In this document: positions 20,715-31,549 of the stretch, piece after piece | How positions within the stretch are numbered: position 1 is the first letter of the stretch | Layout: each line of letters begins with the position of its first letter | Assembly: GCA_039090855.1 (NCBI GenBank) | Contig: CM077010.1 | Coordinates: 41,930,905-41,994,904, forward strand | Length of the DNA stretch: 64,000 nucleotides | Origin: Macrothele yani | Taxonomy: Eukaryota; Arthropoda; Arachnida; Araneae; Macrothelidae | Direction: 5' to 3' | Notes under the pieces: model-generated | What the model was told of the DNA's origin: nothing | Seen by the model: the letters and a program-made list of their open reading frames with translations, nothing else | Databases searched by the model: none | Made by a program: the position numbers and the translations under genes

Positions 20715-22706
20715 TATTTCATCTTTAAAAATGTCTTTTCACACAGGTGGGTGCTGCCGAAAACAGATATAAATCCCCGAGCATATGATCTTAACTGTCC
20801 ATATTTATCTCTTGGAAAACATTTATAGAATTCTGTTAGATTCTTCTCTTGAAATTTGCCTTTTAGCATATCATCACTTTGCAGATTAATCACTTCCAAT
20901 TGAAGGTTAAGTGGAAGATCCTCAAATGTACAGTCGAATGGATTTTGAAATATGGAAATGTCTTCTGCACTTGCATCAAGATTCGATAAACTCTACCGGA
21001 ACTGTAGTTTCAGCTCAGAAAACATATCCGCCCCAAATTTGTGTGGGAATCGAGATTTCACTTCTTTTAATTTTTGACAGCATGGGAAATGTACAAAGCA
21101 GCTTGACATGGGTTGTGACTCAATAAACGCCACTTGTCGTTGAAATGACTTTACCGAAAGCTTCACATAAGAGAACTGTTTTGCCTGTTAGTTTTAAGTT
21201 GAATCCACTACGAAATCCTATGATATCTGCAGCGAAAGCTAATTTCCAAAGCCATTCCGTGTTCGGAAACAGTGGCTGAGGGCGGTTTTTCTCGATGAGA
21301 AAAATTTCAATCGATCCTCTGAGTTCAAAAAATCTCAATAAAATTATATCACTGCTGAGCCATCGAACTGCTGTATGGTAGGGCAAGTCAGGATATTCAG
21401 CTTCCATTTCTGATAAAAAAAAAATCACGGAACTGATGATGGTTAAGTCCACGAGAGCGAATGAAGTTTACGGCTGACACAACTGGATCAAAAGCACATA
21501 ATGGACTTAAGTATTTCCCACAAAGTACCTGCTGGTGAATAATACAATGAATGACCATAGGCTTTGAACACGCATTTTCACAAGCCTCGCAAACCTTTCC
21601 AACTAAACCTTTTCCTGTTCCACATATAATTTTACCACCGTCAGTCGTGACACATTTTAGCTGATTCCACTTCAGATTGTACTTTGTCAACGTTTTCTCA
21701 ACTTCCCTGAAAATATTTTCGCCTGCACTTGTTCCACGCAGACTATTCATAGAAGCTAATTCTTCATTCACTTCAAACTTAGCATTGACTCCTCGAATAA
21801 ACAGCAGCAACTCAGCAGTATCAGTAATGGCTGTCGATTCCTAAAGAGCCAAGGAAAACCACTCGAAATCATTTGCCATGTTTTTTAATTGGTTGTTGAT
21901 GTTACTACCAATGCCCTGAACTCTTCGAGCAACTGTTCTCGCTGAAAGGCTGATAGACTTAAATAAATCCATTTTCCTTGGACACATTTTTTCAGCTGCT
22001 ACAATAAAACATGATTTAATTAACTCACCATCAGTAAACGGCTTTCCTTCCTTGGCTAACAAATGAGCTGCTCGTAAACTGGTTTTAGTTGCAGCCTCAT
22101 TTTCATTTTTTCATTTTCGTGAATAAATCGCGTTGTGATGAAATATTCCGTTTTGAGGTTTCCAATTTTTCTCATCGTTGCTTTCCTGTGAGTTGAGAAT
22201 ATTGTGTCGAGTGCTTAGTCTGGTAATAACGAAGGATATTGTACTATTTTCGTACAGCTATAGTGTCATTGCACAATAAATGCAATGCTTTTTCATCTAA
22301 TTCGGTAACAAAATAATTCACACTCCACTTTGTCTTAAAAGCACGACACTCGAAGTCCCCTTTTCTTTTCTGGTTTTGACAGTGACATGATGGATATGCA
22401 ATGGCAATCAAACTAGAACAAATGTCGCCGAACAGCGATACACGTGGCACTGGAAACGCTGCCGAATTATAACTGCGTGGCGTCACGGCACAGGCCACCG
22501 AATGCGAAGCTATAGGAGCTCCACCTACGGTCGTATCTCGCAACTCCTCAACTCTGCGGTCGGCCTTTCTGTTATAGCGCGTACTTTGACATTTTAAAGA
22601 TTTCGAAATTTTAAAGAATTTGAAAATGCAAAATCCATTTTTAGAGCTCGCGGGCCGTACAAAAAAAGAGACGGCGGGCCGTAGTTTGACGACACGTGGC
22701 TTAGAC

Positions 22707-22725
22707 CACTACGCCACTGGGGCGG
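22707..22725 (-). repeat. SINE family 2 head, remainder of split copy
   Basis: CACTACGCCACTGGGGCGG is the mirror of the SINE 5' end (CCGCCCCAGTGGCGTAGTG), continuing the copy interrupted at 18582. Confidence 0.7.
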
Positions 22726-22744
22726 ACTCTCTTGACTTGCGAAT

Positions 22745-23365
22745 AAATCTATTACTTTTGAAAAACACAATGTTTGGCTAGCTCAGCCTCGACTGATAAT
22801 CCCAAAGACGAAAGTCGGTTTTGACCTATATTTGACCGTAACACATTTTTAATCCTTGATATGCAACTAAAAGATCGTTCCACTTGAGAAACAGTTACTG
22901 CCATTGTACAAGCATACGTTAAAGCAATAGCAATATTAGGAGATATTGTATCAAGATTCAGATGTTTAATTTTATTAACAATTGTTCTTCTATATTTGCA
23001 TCATCTATCGATTCCAGATGAATTAGTTCTTTAGAAAAATGCTCGCTAATATCATCCTCATATTTGCTTTGTACTTTTCTTGCATTTTCTCGAATTTCTA
23101 CCTCATGTAGGTCGTGAAATAACTACACCACACCGAATACAATATTTATTTATTTCGCTGCATGAAATCAACATTACTAATCTTTTTCAAATCTGTCAGA
23201 AGACTAGAAATATTTGATACTTCGATGTCGATGGTGGTACAGTATTTCTCAAGCTTGTAAGATCGTGCTTCGGTAGTTTATGGCTGATAGAATTTTGAAC
23301 TAAATTGTTGCCATCACGAGGCATTCAAACGACTTCATATACAAGTATATGTAAGGTTTAAAAGT
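22745..23365 (-). pseudogene. hAT transposase C-terminal relic, second family
   Basis: Near 22750-22920 the minus strand reads MAVTVSQVERSFSCISRIKN, then LRSNIGQNRLSSLGLSVEAE and LAKH. This is the conserved hAT dimerisation block (VS..ERSFS.L..IK..LRS.M.Q.RL). Upstream sequence to about 23365 gives weak matching fragments with many stops. The RTE copy 2 insertion begins at 23378, within or just beside this relic. Confidence 0.6.
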
Positions 23366-23366
23366 T

Positions 23367-23377
23367 ATTATTTATAT
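23367..23377. repeat. Left target site duplication of RTE copy 2
   Basis: ATTATTTATAT is repeated exactly at 26598-26608. Confidence 0.75.
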
Positions 23378-26300
23378 CATCATCATCATCATTGTCAACC
23401 ATTATCAATCCACTGCTGGACGAAGGTCTCCCCAAGTTTCCTCCACAACGGTCTGTCTTGTGCCAGTCTCCTCCATGTCACCCCTGCATACTTTCGAATT
23501 TCATCCACCCATCTCCCATGTGGTCTTCTTCTGGGTCTTTTCCTGACCCTTGGGATCCAATCTAAAATTTTGGCTGTCCATCGATGATCTGTCCTTCTGG
23601 CAGTATGTCCAGCCCATTGCCATTTCAGGGATTTAACTCTGATCATGATGTCTTCCACTCTTGTCATTTTTCGGATCCACGAGTTCCTCTTCTTATCTCT
23701 CCTGGTTACACCAAGTATGCACCTCTCCATGCTGCTTTGAGTTGTCTGCAGCCTTTGTATGTCTCTTTTAGTTAAGGTCCACGTCTCTGCACCATACGTA
23801 AGCACTGGAAGGATGCATTGATCAAACACTTTTCTTTTAAGACATAATGGCATATTGCTCTTGAAAATTATGCTGTTTCTTCCAAAAGCTCTCCAGGCAA
23901 GTTTTGTACGCCGATTAATTTCTTCATCAATGTGACCCTCACTTGATATCTGCTGTCCAAGATAAACGTACGTATCTGTTATCTCAAGCTTTTCTCCATC
24001 AATCGATAAATCTTCATTTCTTGTAAAAGCATTGAACATCACTTTTGTCTTCTGAAAGTTCATTTTTAATCCCACTTCTTTACTCTTGTCAGCAAGTTCC
24101 TGGATCATACTCTGCAGATCTGATGGGCTAGTTGCAAAAATGACTACGTCATCAGCAAAACGAAGGTGGGTTAGATAATCTCCATTAATCTTTATCCCCT
24201 TGTTTTTCCAGCTCAGTGACTGAAAAACACCCTCCAATGTGGCATTAAAGAGCTTCGGAGATATGGTGTCACCTTGTCTCACTCCCTTTCCAATTTTTAT
24301 GTGTGTTGTATTTTCAAACAGCCTAATCTTTGCACTTGCATTTTCATAGATGTTATTAATAATATTAATGTATGCATCTTCAATACCGCAGGTTTTCAGA
24401 GCCATTGTAACTGCTGATGGTTTCACCGAATCAAAGGCTTTTTCATAATCGATAAAAGCCATGCACAATGGAAGTTCATATTCCCTCGCTCTTTCAATTA
24501 GTTCTCTCAGCACATGGATATGATCTATTGTGCTGTAGCCACTCCTGAATCCAGCTTGTTCTCTCGGTTGAGCCATGTCCAGTGTTACCTTCAAGCGGTG
24601 TGAAAGAACTTTAGTGAAGATTTTATAAACTACTGATAGGAGGCTGATAGGTCTGTAGTTTCCGAGATCCTCAATGTCACCTTTCTTATGTAGCAGGATC
24701 ATTGTAGCGGTGTTCCAATCCTCAGGAATCTTTCCTTCATTAAGGCATCGAGTGAAAATTTGGGCGAGTACTGTTTCGATTTCTCCACTTGCTTCTTGTA
24801 TGATGTCTACAGTAATTCCATCTTCTCCTGGAGCTTTCCCCCGCTTCATGTTCTTGATTGCATGTGCAACTTCTGCTGGAAGGACTGGAGGAACTCTGGT
24901 ACTGGTATCTTTCATGATGTCTGGAGTGCATGTATCATCCCTTTCATATAATTTGGAATACAAATCTTTCACTCTTGTCAAAATTTCGCCTCTATTTCTT
25001 GTTACAGAACCATCTTCTTTTCTCAGTGCCATAATCTGTTTTCTTCCCTTACTGAGATGTCCCTTTGCTATCTTTAGGCTTTGGTTGTTTTCAATTGCTT
25101 TCCTCACTAGTTCACAGTTGAATTTTCTTACGTCTTCAGTGATACTTTTTCGTACTGTCTTGCATAGCTCTATATATTCCACTTTGGAAGTCGCATCTTC
25201 TTTAGTTGTCCTCATCTCTCTTCTTTTTTGCATCAACATTTTCGTTTTTCATGATAATTTATTTACATGCAACTTGTTCTTAGACCCAGCTAATTTTGTT
25301 GCTGTTTCCATAAGAGCTTTGGTTACTTTTCTGTTAACTTCAGAGATGTCCACTTCTTCCGATGTTAGGCCTTCTAAAGCAGAGAACCTGTTCTTCATTT
25401 CCAACTTGAAGGTATTATGGTGTTTTTTAAGGTTGGTTATGTCAATAGATTTTGTTTGTCTTATGAGCTTGCCACGTTCAAGTTTAGTGTTGAGGTGCAT
25501 CTTACATCTCACCAATCTATGGTCACTGCCTGTGTTGAACTTGTTTAGCACACTGCAGTCTTCTATGACGAATTTTTTGTTACACATAATAAAATCAATT
25601 TCACTTGTCGTCCCATTTGGATGTCTCCATGTCCATTTCCTGTGTGGCTTTTTCTTGAAAAAGGAGTTCAAGATGAAAAACCCTTCTGCCTCTGCAAACT
25701 CTACGAGAGTATTTCCACGCTGGTTTCTGTTGCCGTGACTGAATTTACCAACTGAAGTTTCATTCTGTTGCCGTGACTGAATTTACCAACTGAAGTTTCA
25801 TTCTGTTGCCGTTGCCCTATTTTTGCATTGAAATCTCCCATAAATATTTTCAAGTGCTGCTTACCTTTATTATTTAGATGACAAATTTCCTCATAAAATT
25901 CTTCAATTTCTTCTTCAGGATGACTTGTGGTGGGTGCATAAGTTTGAATAATCTGAGCCTGGTATCTTTTCGAGAGTTGGATAACAAGCCGTGCAGCTCT
26001 GTCAGAGGAACTTTCAACTTCTACAACTTTATCCTTCAGTTTCTTGTTTATTATAAATCCAACACCACTAGTTCTGCCTGTATCTGTCCCACGATAGTAG
26101 AAGAGATGTCCACTTTTCAGTTCGATGAGATCTTCTCCTTTTCTCCTTACCTCACTTAGCCCCACAATGTCCCACTTGATCCTTTGTAGTTCCTCTTCCA
26201 ATTCAAGAAGCCTTGAATCAGAAGATAGGGAGCGTCCATTGTACGTTGCCAAGGTCAGCATCAGATGGCAGCCTAGTCCGGTCCTCCGGGGATTCTTAGC

Positions 26301-26597
26301 ACCCTCTGCCTTCATGTCGCACTGGCCGCTGCCTTGGCCAGGTACATTCCAGCTGCCGGAGACTGAGGGCCAAGATTTAAGTTGTGGAGTCATTTTGGAG
26401 GGGTTTGGCCATAACTCACCACGCTGGCCAAGCGGGTTGGTGAGTGTGGGATAGAATTTCCTCTGATCTCGATGGTATAGTTATACCGCTATTGGCGGTC
26501 GTCAGAGCCCCTTTAGTGGGAACAGGATGCACCACGAGAAGGCGGGGTTGACATTTGTCAAGGAGAGGCTGTGATGTTACGCATCACCTGACCTTAC
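23378..26597 (-). mobile_element. RTE-clade non-LTR retrotransposon, copy 2
   Basis: A near full-length LINE of 3.22 kb, minus strand, with the same ends as copy 1 and an 11-base exact target duplication (ATTATTTATAT). The flanks differ from those of copy 1, so the two are independent insertions and not a segmental duplication. The extra length relative to copy 1 is mostly a 38-base tandem duplication in the endonuclease region near 25730-25805. Confidence 0.9.
23395..26393 (-). pseudogene. RTE polyprotein; RT domain open for 614 codons
   Basis: This is the better-preserved of the two copies. The endonuclease (25701-26393) starts MTPQLKSWPSVSGSWNVPGQ and has GLSEVRRKGE, IQTYAPTTSHP and MGDFNAKIG, but a 38-base duplication shifts the frame just after. 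GSDHRLV lies in the next open stretch (25249-25671). A TGA at about 25246 replaces the glycine codon seen in copy 1 (KLSGKTK). From the following methionine 614 codons are open: RGKAPGED near residue 135, QAGFRSGYST near 228, FIDYEKAFDS near 262-271, the FADD box at 361-364, and the C-terminal QQWIDNG. Only two lesions separate it from an intact protein, so the family was active recently. Confidence 0.9.
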
Positions 26598-26608
26598 ATT
26601 ATTTATAT

Positions 26609-26819
26609 ATAAGGTTTAAAATATAGGCTTGTATAGGTAAGGTTTATAAGTTATTATGTAAATTATTTTAATAATTATAACAGCGCATATTTATAAGTTC
26701 ACCTTTGACAAAAATATGAAAACCAGACAGAAAAAGAAAACATACTGTCAGGCAATCCCAAAAATACTGTCGTTTTCTCAATGTGTGAAGAAAAGAAAGA
26801 AAACTGTACCTGGAACAGA
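26609..26819. other. AT-rich flank, no feature
   Basis: AT-rich sequence between the LINE and the mariner relic; nothing coding was recognised. Confidence 0.3.
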
Positions 26820-27851
26820 TGTTTTAATCCATATAATAAGTGCTCCCGGCAGTGACAACCTTCTCCCATCGATCGACAAGGTTTTGAATCCCAGACTTGT
26901 AGAATTCCATGGGTTTCGATGCAAAAAAGGCAGAAAGGGTTCGCCATACCTCCTCCACATTTCGAGGTGTAGTCCCAGCAAGATGGTTTTGCCGGCTGCA
27001 AAAGAGGTGGTAGTCGGATGGAGCGATGTCAGGGGAATATTCTGGATGCGGAAGTTTTCCCATCCGAAGTCCTGCAACGTAGCACTGGTCATTTTCGCTG
27101 TGTGTGGTTTTGCGTTGTCCTGCTTCAGCAGCACGCCTTTACCATTCACGAGTGCTGGACGTTTATCCTGCAAAGCAGTGCGTAGACGCTGCAGCTGCTG
27201 ATAGTAGACGTCCCCTGTAATGGTTTTGTTGGGTGACAACAGCTCATAATGTATTATGCCTTGCATATCCCACCACACAGACATCAAAACCTTTTGTGGG
27301 AAACGTCCTGGTTTCGCCACTGCTGCAGGCACATTCCCTTTAGGAAGCCACTGCCGTTTACGCGTAATGTTCTGATAAGCAATCCAGTTTTCATCTCCCG
27401 TGACAATTCTGTGCAAAAACGGCTCCCTTTTTTCACAGGAGAGCAAAGAAGTGAAAACGTCCACACGCTGTTGCAGCTGTTGTGGATTGAGATCATGGGG
27501 TACCCACTTATCCAGTTTCGACACATAACCAAAGTCCTGCAGATGCCGGTGAACAGTGGAATGGGTTGAATGAACAAGTGTGGCCAATTCCTCGATTATT
27601 GCCTGTGAATTTCCCTCAACAGCAGCTTTCAGCACGTCGTTATCCACCTCAAAAGGCCGTCCGGGTCGATGCATATCCTTCAAGCTGATGTCCCCCAGTC
27701 AAAATTCCTGGAACCAGCGTTGACATTTACTGGCACCCAAGGTACCCGGCTCATATACGGCATTGATGTTTCGTGTTTCTACCGTCATTGACTGTCGATG
27801 GTGGAACTCATACAGCATAATGCGCCTAATGTGGTCTTCTGACACTGCCAT
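26820..27851 (-). pseudogene. mariner transposase relic (D,D34D)
   Basis: It starts MAVSEDHIRRIMLYEFHHRQ at 27851. A TGA interrupts near 27698, after which about 220 codons read on: GRPFEVDND, VHSTHSTVHRHLQDFGYVSK (helix-turn-helix), IVTGDENWIAYQN (first aspartate), HYELLSPNKTI and LLKQDNAKPHTAK (second aspartate). A one-base deletion near 27057 moves the rest to another frame: LPHPEYSPDIAPSDYHLF, with the third aspartate 34 residues after the second once frames are joined. It ends DRWEKVVTAGSTYYMD. The triad spacing is that of mariner. Only two lesions were found. Clear terminal inverted repeats were not located. Confidence 0.85.
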
Positions 27852-28074
27852 TTCCTATGCGGTTTAAGTACACAACGACTGCACCTAGAACTCCCGTTTG
27901 CGGTATCAAGTGATTTGAAAGTCTGCTCGCGTGATCCCTCTTATACTCAACGTGGTCGACGTCATAGTCTGGGCACCAGGGGAATCACTACTGTTGGGCT
28001 TGCGCAAATGAACATTACTTCTAGGATGACCTGATATACTAGTGATCCGATTTATTAGCGTAGGAAATATACAC
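27852..28074. other. Flank of mariner relic, no further feature
   Basis: This probably includes the mariner 5' untranslated part; no second terminal repeat could be matched. Confidence 0.3.
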
Positions 28075-28590
28075 ATAAGCATTTCCAAGCTTTCGCACAT
28101 CAACCAGATGGCTTTTTCAAGGAAGGTAGACAGAAACTGCAAACTTTATATAATAGAACGTTTCAACAATTTGAACGCGGGAACTTGACTTCACACTAAA
28201 CAGACACGACGTTACATTCATTTAAAGATGCGAGGCATCATGTTGGTTGTGCACGCAGTACCCTGGTAGGGAGAGACGTTACTTGAAGAACTGTTTCCAA
28301 ATTCGTGACAACTCGAGTGAGACGCTATCATTGCAGGTGTCGCTGTTGATAATGATCTCCAAGGTTTCCCGAATGGCTGTACATTAAGGGGTAGAGTAGG
28401 TAGCTAATTTCTTTATATCATCCCATATAGGAGTAGCGAACTTGAATTTGACGTCTCTGGATAGTGCCGTGGCTACTTAACCGTATCTTGTGTCCCTTTT
28501 ATGTTCGTTGACTCTGATTCCGAACGAACGCTTGGTCATTCCAATGTAGTATCGTTTAGAGCCGACAGCAATTTCATTCACGACACGAGT
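28075..28590 (-). pseudogene. Penelope-like element, GIY-YIG remnant
   Basis: The minus strand from 28590 reads RYYIGMTKRSFGIRVNEHKR, then ATALSRDVKFKFATPIWDDI, a stop, TAIRETLEIIINSDTCNDS and LSRIWKQFF. It parallels the C-terminus of the PLE at 15772-16251 (IYIGMTKRSLDTRCKEH.. TAIRAPVEI), so the two belong to related families. Two or three stops interrupt it. The GIY-YIG tyrosine/glycine and arginine are retained. A degenerate hammerhead-like motif lies downstream near 28081-28121. Confidence 0.65.
28081..28121 (-). ncRNA. Degenerate hammerhead-like motif of PLE remnant
   Basis: The minus strand reads TTGAAAA, one extra base, GCCATC..GATGTGC with a bulge, then GAAAGC. It has the same order as the motif at 16290-16325, but CUGA has become UUGA, so activity is not expected. 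Its place just 3' of a GIY-YIG remnant supports the identification. Confidence 0.35.
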
Positions 28591-29211
28591 GATTATGACA
28601 TACATTCACAGACATAAAATAAAACAAAATTGCACTGCTTAGTTGTTAGTTGAAGGACTGACTCAACTACCACGCATGAATTCAACGTAACGGGTGGTTT
28701 GTGCATTATGTGCATGCAGCGCGCAGCATGATATGTCCACGCGACGTGATTACTGTCTGCGCGCAAGCTATCGATAGAAACGCCACAAAGGGGCCGAAAA
28801 TACTGATAACAGCTAAAATACATAAACAAAGTATTCAGTCAAATTAGGAGTTTGGGACACGGTCCTATAAACACTGTTATTACAAGAATTGTTATAACGT
28901 ATTACGATTACCGACAAAGAGTTTAAGGAAATTATGCAACAAAATCCGAATTAATAAAATTGGATAGTGATTGTCAAAAAAAGAAGAAAAAAAATCCAGA
29001 TCTGGGCCATGCATGCTGCACGGGACCCGGGAATTTATCCCGGATTTCCTCCTCTCTCGTCGGGCCTGCCTACAACCGATCTGGTACTATCGATCACTGG
29101 CGTATTACAGGGAGAGTGAGTTAGTTGGAACAGCGGATCAACCGCAATTTATTTGAAATTTGGAAAAACTTTGCAATACCCTCTATTGCAAGAAACACAG
29201 AAAGAGAAACG
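28591..29211. other. No gene recognised
   Basis: Nothing supportable. A block at 29000-29100 is more GC-rich than its surroundings but has no motif. Confidence 0.3.
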
Positions 29212-29300
29212 GAATCAGACTTTTAAAAATGTATTTATTCAATCGTCGCCCCAGATCAAGGGGCGACGATTGAATAAATAAATTTTAAAGAGTCTGATTC
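29212..29300. repeat. Short palindromic foldback
   Basis: Arms of about 40 bases (GAATCAGACTTTTAAAAAT.. through ATTCAATCGTCGCCCC, and mirror) surround the short spacer AGATCA. Only a few mismatches separate the arms. No coding content. It abuts a stretch (29290-29370) that recurs at 53690-53760. Confidence 0.65.
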
Positions 29301-29988
29301 AGTTTGTTGAAAAGTTGACTGGCACCACAAGGCCTTGAAAAAAAAGTGGCCTGGCCTCGCCCCTAGATGAGGTGAATTTCAGACCCTTCAACCCCTCGCC
29401 TGGAAAAATATTTTTTAGAAAATTAATCGGGAACTTGAAACTTGGTCTTTCTGGGTGATGTAGTGGTTAGTATACTCGGGGGCTTTCCGGGAGACGCGGT
29501 TTCGTTTTCCGCTCCAAGACGACGGAATTTTCAAGTTTTCGGATATTATCTTCTTAACATCCATGTCATATTTACACTAATAAACGGATCCACATCTTTC
29601 AGATTTGTATTTAACGTGTTTTTCTTTTCTACTGCGTACAGAATCGACTGGATTGTTGATGTTAACCATTTAACTACACATCCAATTTACGAATTAAATT
29701 CAACACGTGTAACCACTGGTGGTGCAGTGGAAAGAGCACTTGCCTGTTTTGATTGTCGAATCCCTGCTTCAACCAATTTACTTTTTTTTATTGTTGTAAT
29801 GTTTTGAAACATTCTTTTCACATTTGGAACACATCTGTTCCAATTTCACGAATTATTGATTCCGATATCGTGCGATGTCGTAAATTCCCAATAGGTTTTA
29901 CAATAACAATCGGTAAATCACACGGGCGATCTTTTGATCACGTTAGTCTCTATCTGAAGGAACCTGTTTTCGGACATGACCAAATATA
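29301..29988. other. Decayed SINE-like heads and repeat fragment
   Basis: At 29315-29370 the phrase AAGGCCTTGAAAAAAAAAGT, then GGCCTGGC, recurs at about 53731-53760. Two tRNA-like heads are possible. One is at 29450-29515 (GTAGTGGTTAGTATAC then GGTTTCGTTTTCC), the other at 29715-29772 (TGGTGGTGCAGTGGAAAGAG then TTGTCGAATCC). Both are too diverged for a firm call. Confidence 0.35.
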
Positions 29989-31227
29989 CATTATATTGAC
30001 AAAAGTCACATGGCACCTAGAAGAGAGACACAACACAGCATTTATTGACATTCATTAGTACTCGGTCCACCTTTGGCCTTAATGTATGCACTGACCCTTC
30101 GAGACATGCTTTCCACAAGGTTTTGGAACCCAGTGATAGGTATGCGCTTCCATTCAGTACATAATGCTGCAGCTAACTGTTGCTTAGTAGTAGGCCTTGG
30201 TTTTAAACTTCTTAGGCGGCGCTCGAATTCATCCCATAGGTGCTCTATGGGATTAAGATCAAGGCTCTGTGCTGACCAGTGCACACACGATACGGAATTA
30301 TCGTCAAACAACGCCGTAACAGTCCTTGCTTTATGGCTCGGTGCATTATCCTTCTATTACCAACAAAGGTAGGTTCCACAGTATTGTCACAGAGTTGGTA
30401 GTGCATAATTGTCCAGAATATCGAGGTAGACGTGCTGGTTAACAGTTTTGTCCACGATAACCAATGGGCCTGGACCAAATCACGAAAAACACCTCCACAT
30501 GAGTGCACTTCCAGCTCCAAACTTGACCGTAGGAACAGTACACTGTGGAAAACAGCATTCTCCCGGCTGCCGCCATACCCACACACGGCCATTAGACTGA
30601 TGGATCGTGTATTTGGATTCATCAGTCCATAGGACCCGTTTCCATTGATCTACGGTCCACGATAAATGTTCTTTACACCATGCTAAACGATAAGTAGCAT
30701 TTCGAGTGGGGAAGAATGGCTTCTGAGCAGCCGCACGACCACGGTAACGCATGGAATGAAGTTCTCTGCGAATGGTGCGCGTACATACCAAGGTTCCAGC
30801 ATTTTACTCACCTGTACACTGAGGTCTGATGTAGTACTCCGTCGATTAGCTGTAACGACTCTCCTGAAGCTTCGATGTCCTCTATCACTGATTTTCTGTT
30901 GTCTGCCGGTACGTTTTGCTGCTTCCGTCACACCATGTGTCTTCCACTTATTCAGTTCATCCAAGACAGTTGACTTGGGTATGTTTAAATGCCTCAACGT
31001 TTCTCTTATGAACAACTCACTAATATAACATCCAAACAATCTTTCCTTTCTGAAAGTCAGTTCTCTCCCGCCGCGACATTTTCACTCAACCTCACAGTGC
31101 GATATGATTGCGGTGAGCTGCAGGCTTGTTTTTATACCGTTTGCAGCTATACCGCTCATCTTAACAACGCAGCGGATCCGTTCATTTGCTTTTGAAAGGG
31201 TGTGTGGTGAATTTTGTTAATATAGTG
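29989..31227 (-). mobile_element. Tc1-like DNA transposon
   Basis: Terminal inverted repeats CATTATATTGACAAAAGTCA (left) and CACTATATTAACAAAATTCA (mirror of right) have TA on both outer sides. Length is 1.24 kb. The transposase relic runs on the minus strand. No other copy of this family is in the window. Confidence 0.85.
30045..31020 (-). pseudogene. Tc1-like transposase relic (DD34E)
   Basis: The N-terminal part has LRHLNIPKSTVLDELNKWK, a helix-turn-helix. TRTIRRELHSMRYRGRAAAQ and RVLWTDESKYTIHQSNGRVW follow, giving the first aspartate. The second, KDNAPSHKAR near 30330, is in a shifted frame. LDLNPIEHLWDEFERRL carries the glutamate, and the protein ends VSAYIKAKGG. At least two frameshifts and stops are present. 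All three catalytic residues can still be read, so this is a fairly recent loss. Confidence 0.8.
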
Positions 31228-31307
31228 TACATCGCACTTACAAAAGAACGAAATTAGGAGAACCTTCACGTGTATGTTTGGGACACTTCATATTAAGGTA
31301 AGATTCC

Positions 31308-31536
31308 TGCCGCCCCGGTGGCGCAGTGGTCTAAGGCGCTGGCCTATGATCATTCGTCCGTAAGGGGTCCGGGTTCGAATCCCGGTCAGGCATGGATGTT
31401 GTGTTTGTCTTACGGCACTGGCTCTCTCCCTTCCCTGGAACCAGTGACCCTAAATTAGGGACGGGCGACTGCTTATAGCCCATTGAGTTGCTCACGGTGG
31501 TCGTTAAACCTCCAATCAAAAAAAAAAAAAAAAAAA
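31308..31536 (+). mobile_element. tRNA-derived SINE (family 2), youngest copy
   Basis: The head GCCGCCCCGGTGGCGCAGTGG holds the A-box and GGGTTCGAATCCCGG the B-box. The body contains CCTGGAACCAGTGACCC and TAAATTAGGGACGGGCGACTG, and it ends with an uninterrupted A run of about 20. An exact 13-base duplication (AAGGTAAGATTCC) flanks it at 31295-31307 and 31537-31549. Four other copies in the window are more decayed. Confidence 0.85.
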
Positions 31537-31549
31537 AAGGTAAGATTCC

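Larger units (their letters stand above)
19158..22370 (-). pseudogene. hAT transposase relic (BED/GTF2I-repeat-protein-2-like)
   Basis: From the N terminus (right), KRKGDFECRAFKTKWSVNYF then CNDTIAVRK match the start of GTD2/ZBED-type hAT transposases. GKPFTDGELIKSC follows near 22000. Near 21400-21810 come FIRGVNAKFEVNEELASM and CVTTDGGKIICGTGKGLVG, the region around the first catalytic aspartate. Near 20700-20890, YARGFISVFGSTHLCEKTFL is the C-terminal dimerisation block, and SALTNEHLQSILMIGSTNV (19200-19330) continues it on the far side of the Tc1 insertion. Frameshifts and stops are frequent. It is a dead relative of the hAT family that gave rise to several domesticated vertebrate genes; no sign of domestication is seen here. 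Confidence 0.75.
18583..22698 (-). mobile_element. hAT transposon relic, with nested insertions
   Basis: Its ends are CTGGGGTCGACAAA (18583) and the mirror of CACGTGTCGTCAAACTACGG (to 22698), degenerate forms of a hAT-type CAGGGGTCG terminus. Flanking 8-base sequences ATTTAGAC and GCTTAGAC agree at six positions, fitting a hAT 8-bp target duplication. The two SINE halves outside join cleanly when the element is removed. Inside are a minus-strand transposase relic, a SINE (18645-18964) and a Tc1-like element (19332-20714). Confidence 0.75.

Noticed and set aside
24674..25738. Long plus-strand open frame of 354 codons
   Set aside because: It is the antisense shadow of the RTE reverse transcriptase gene and has no protein family character.
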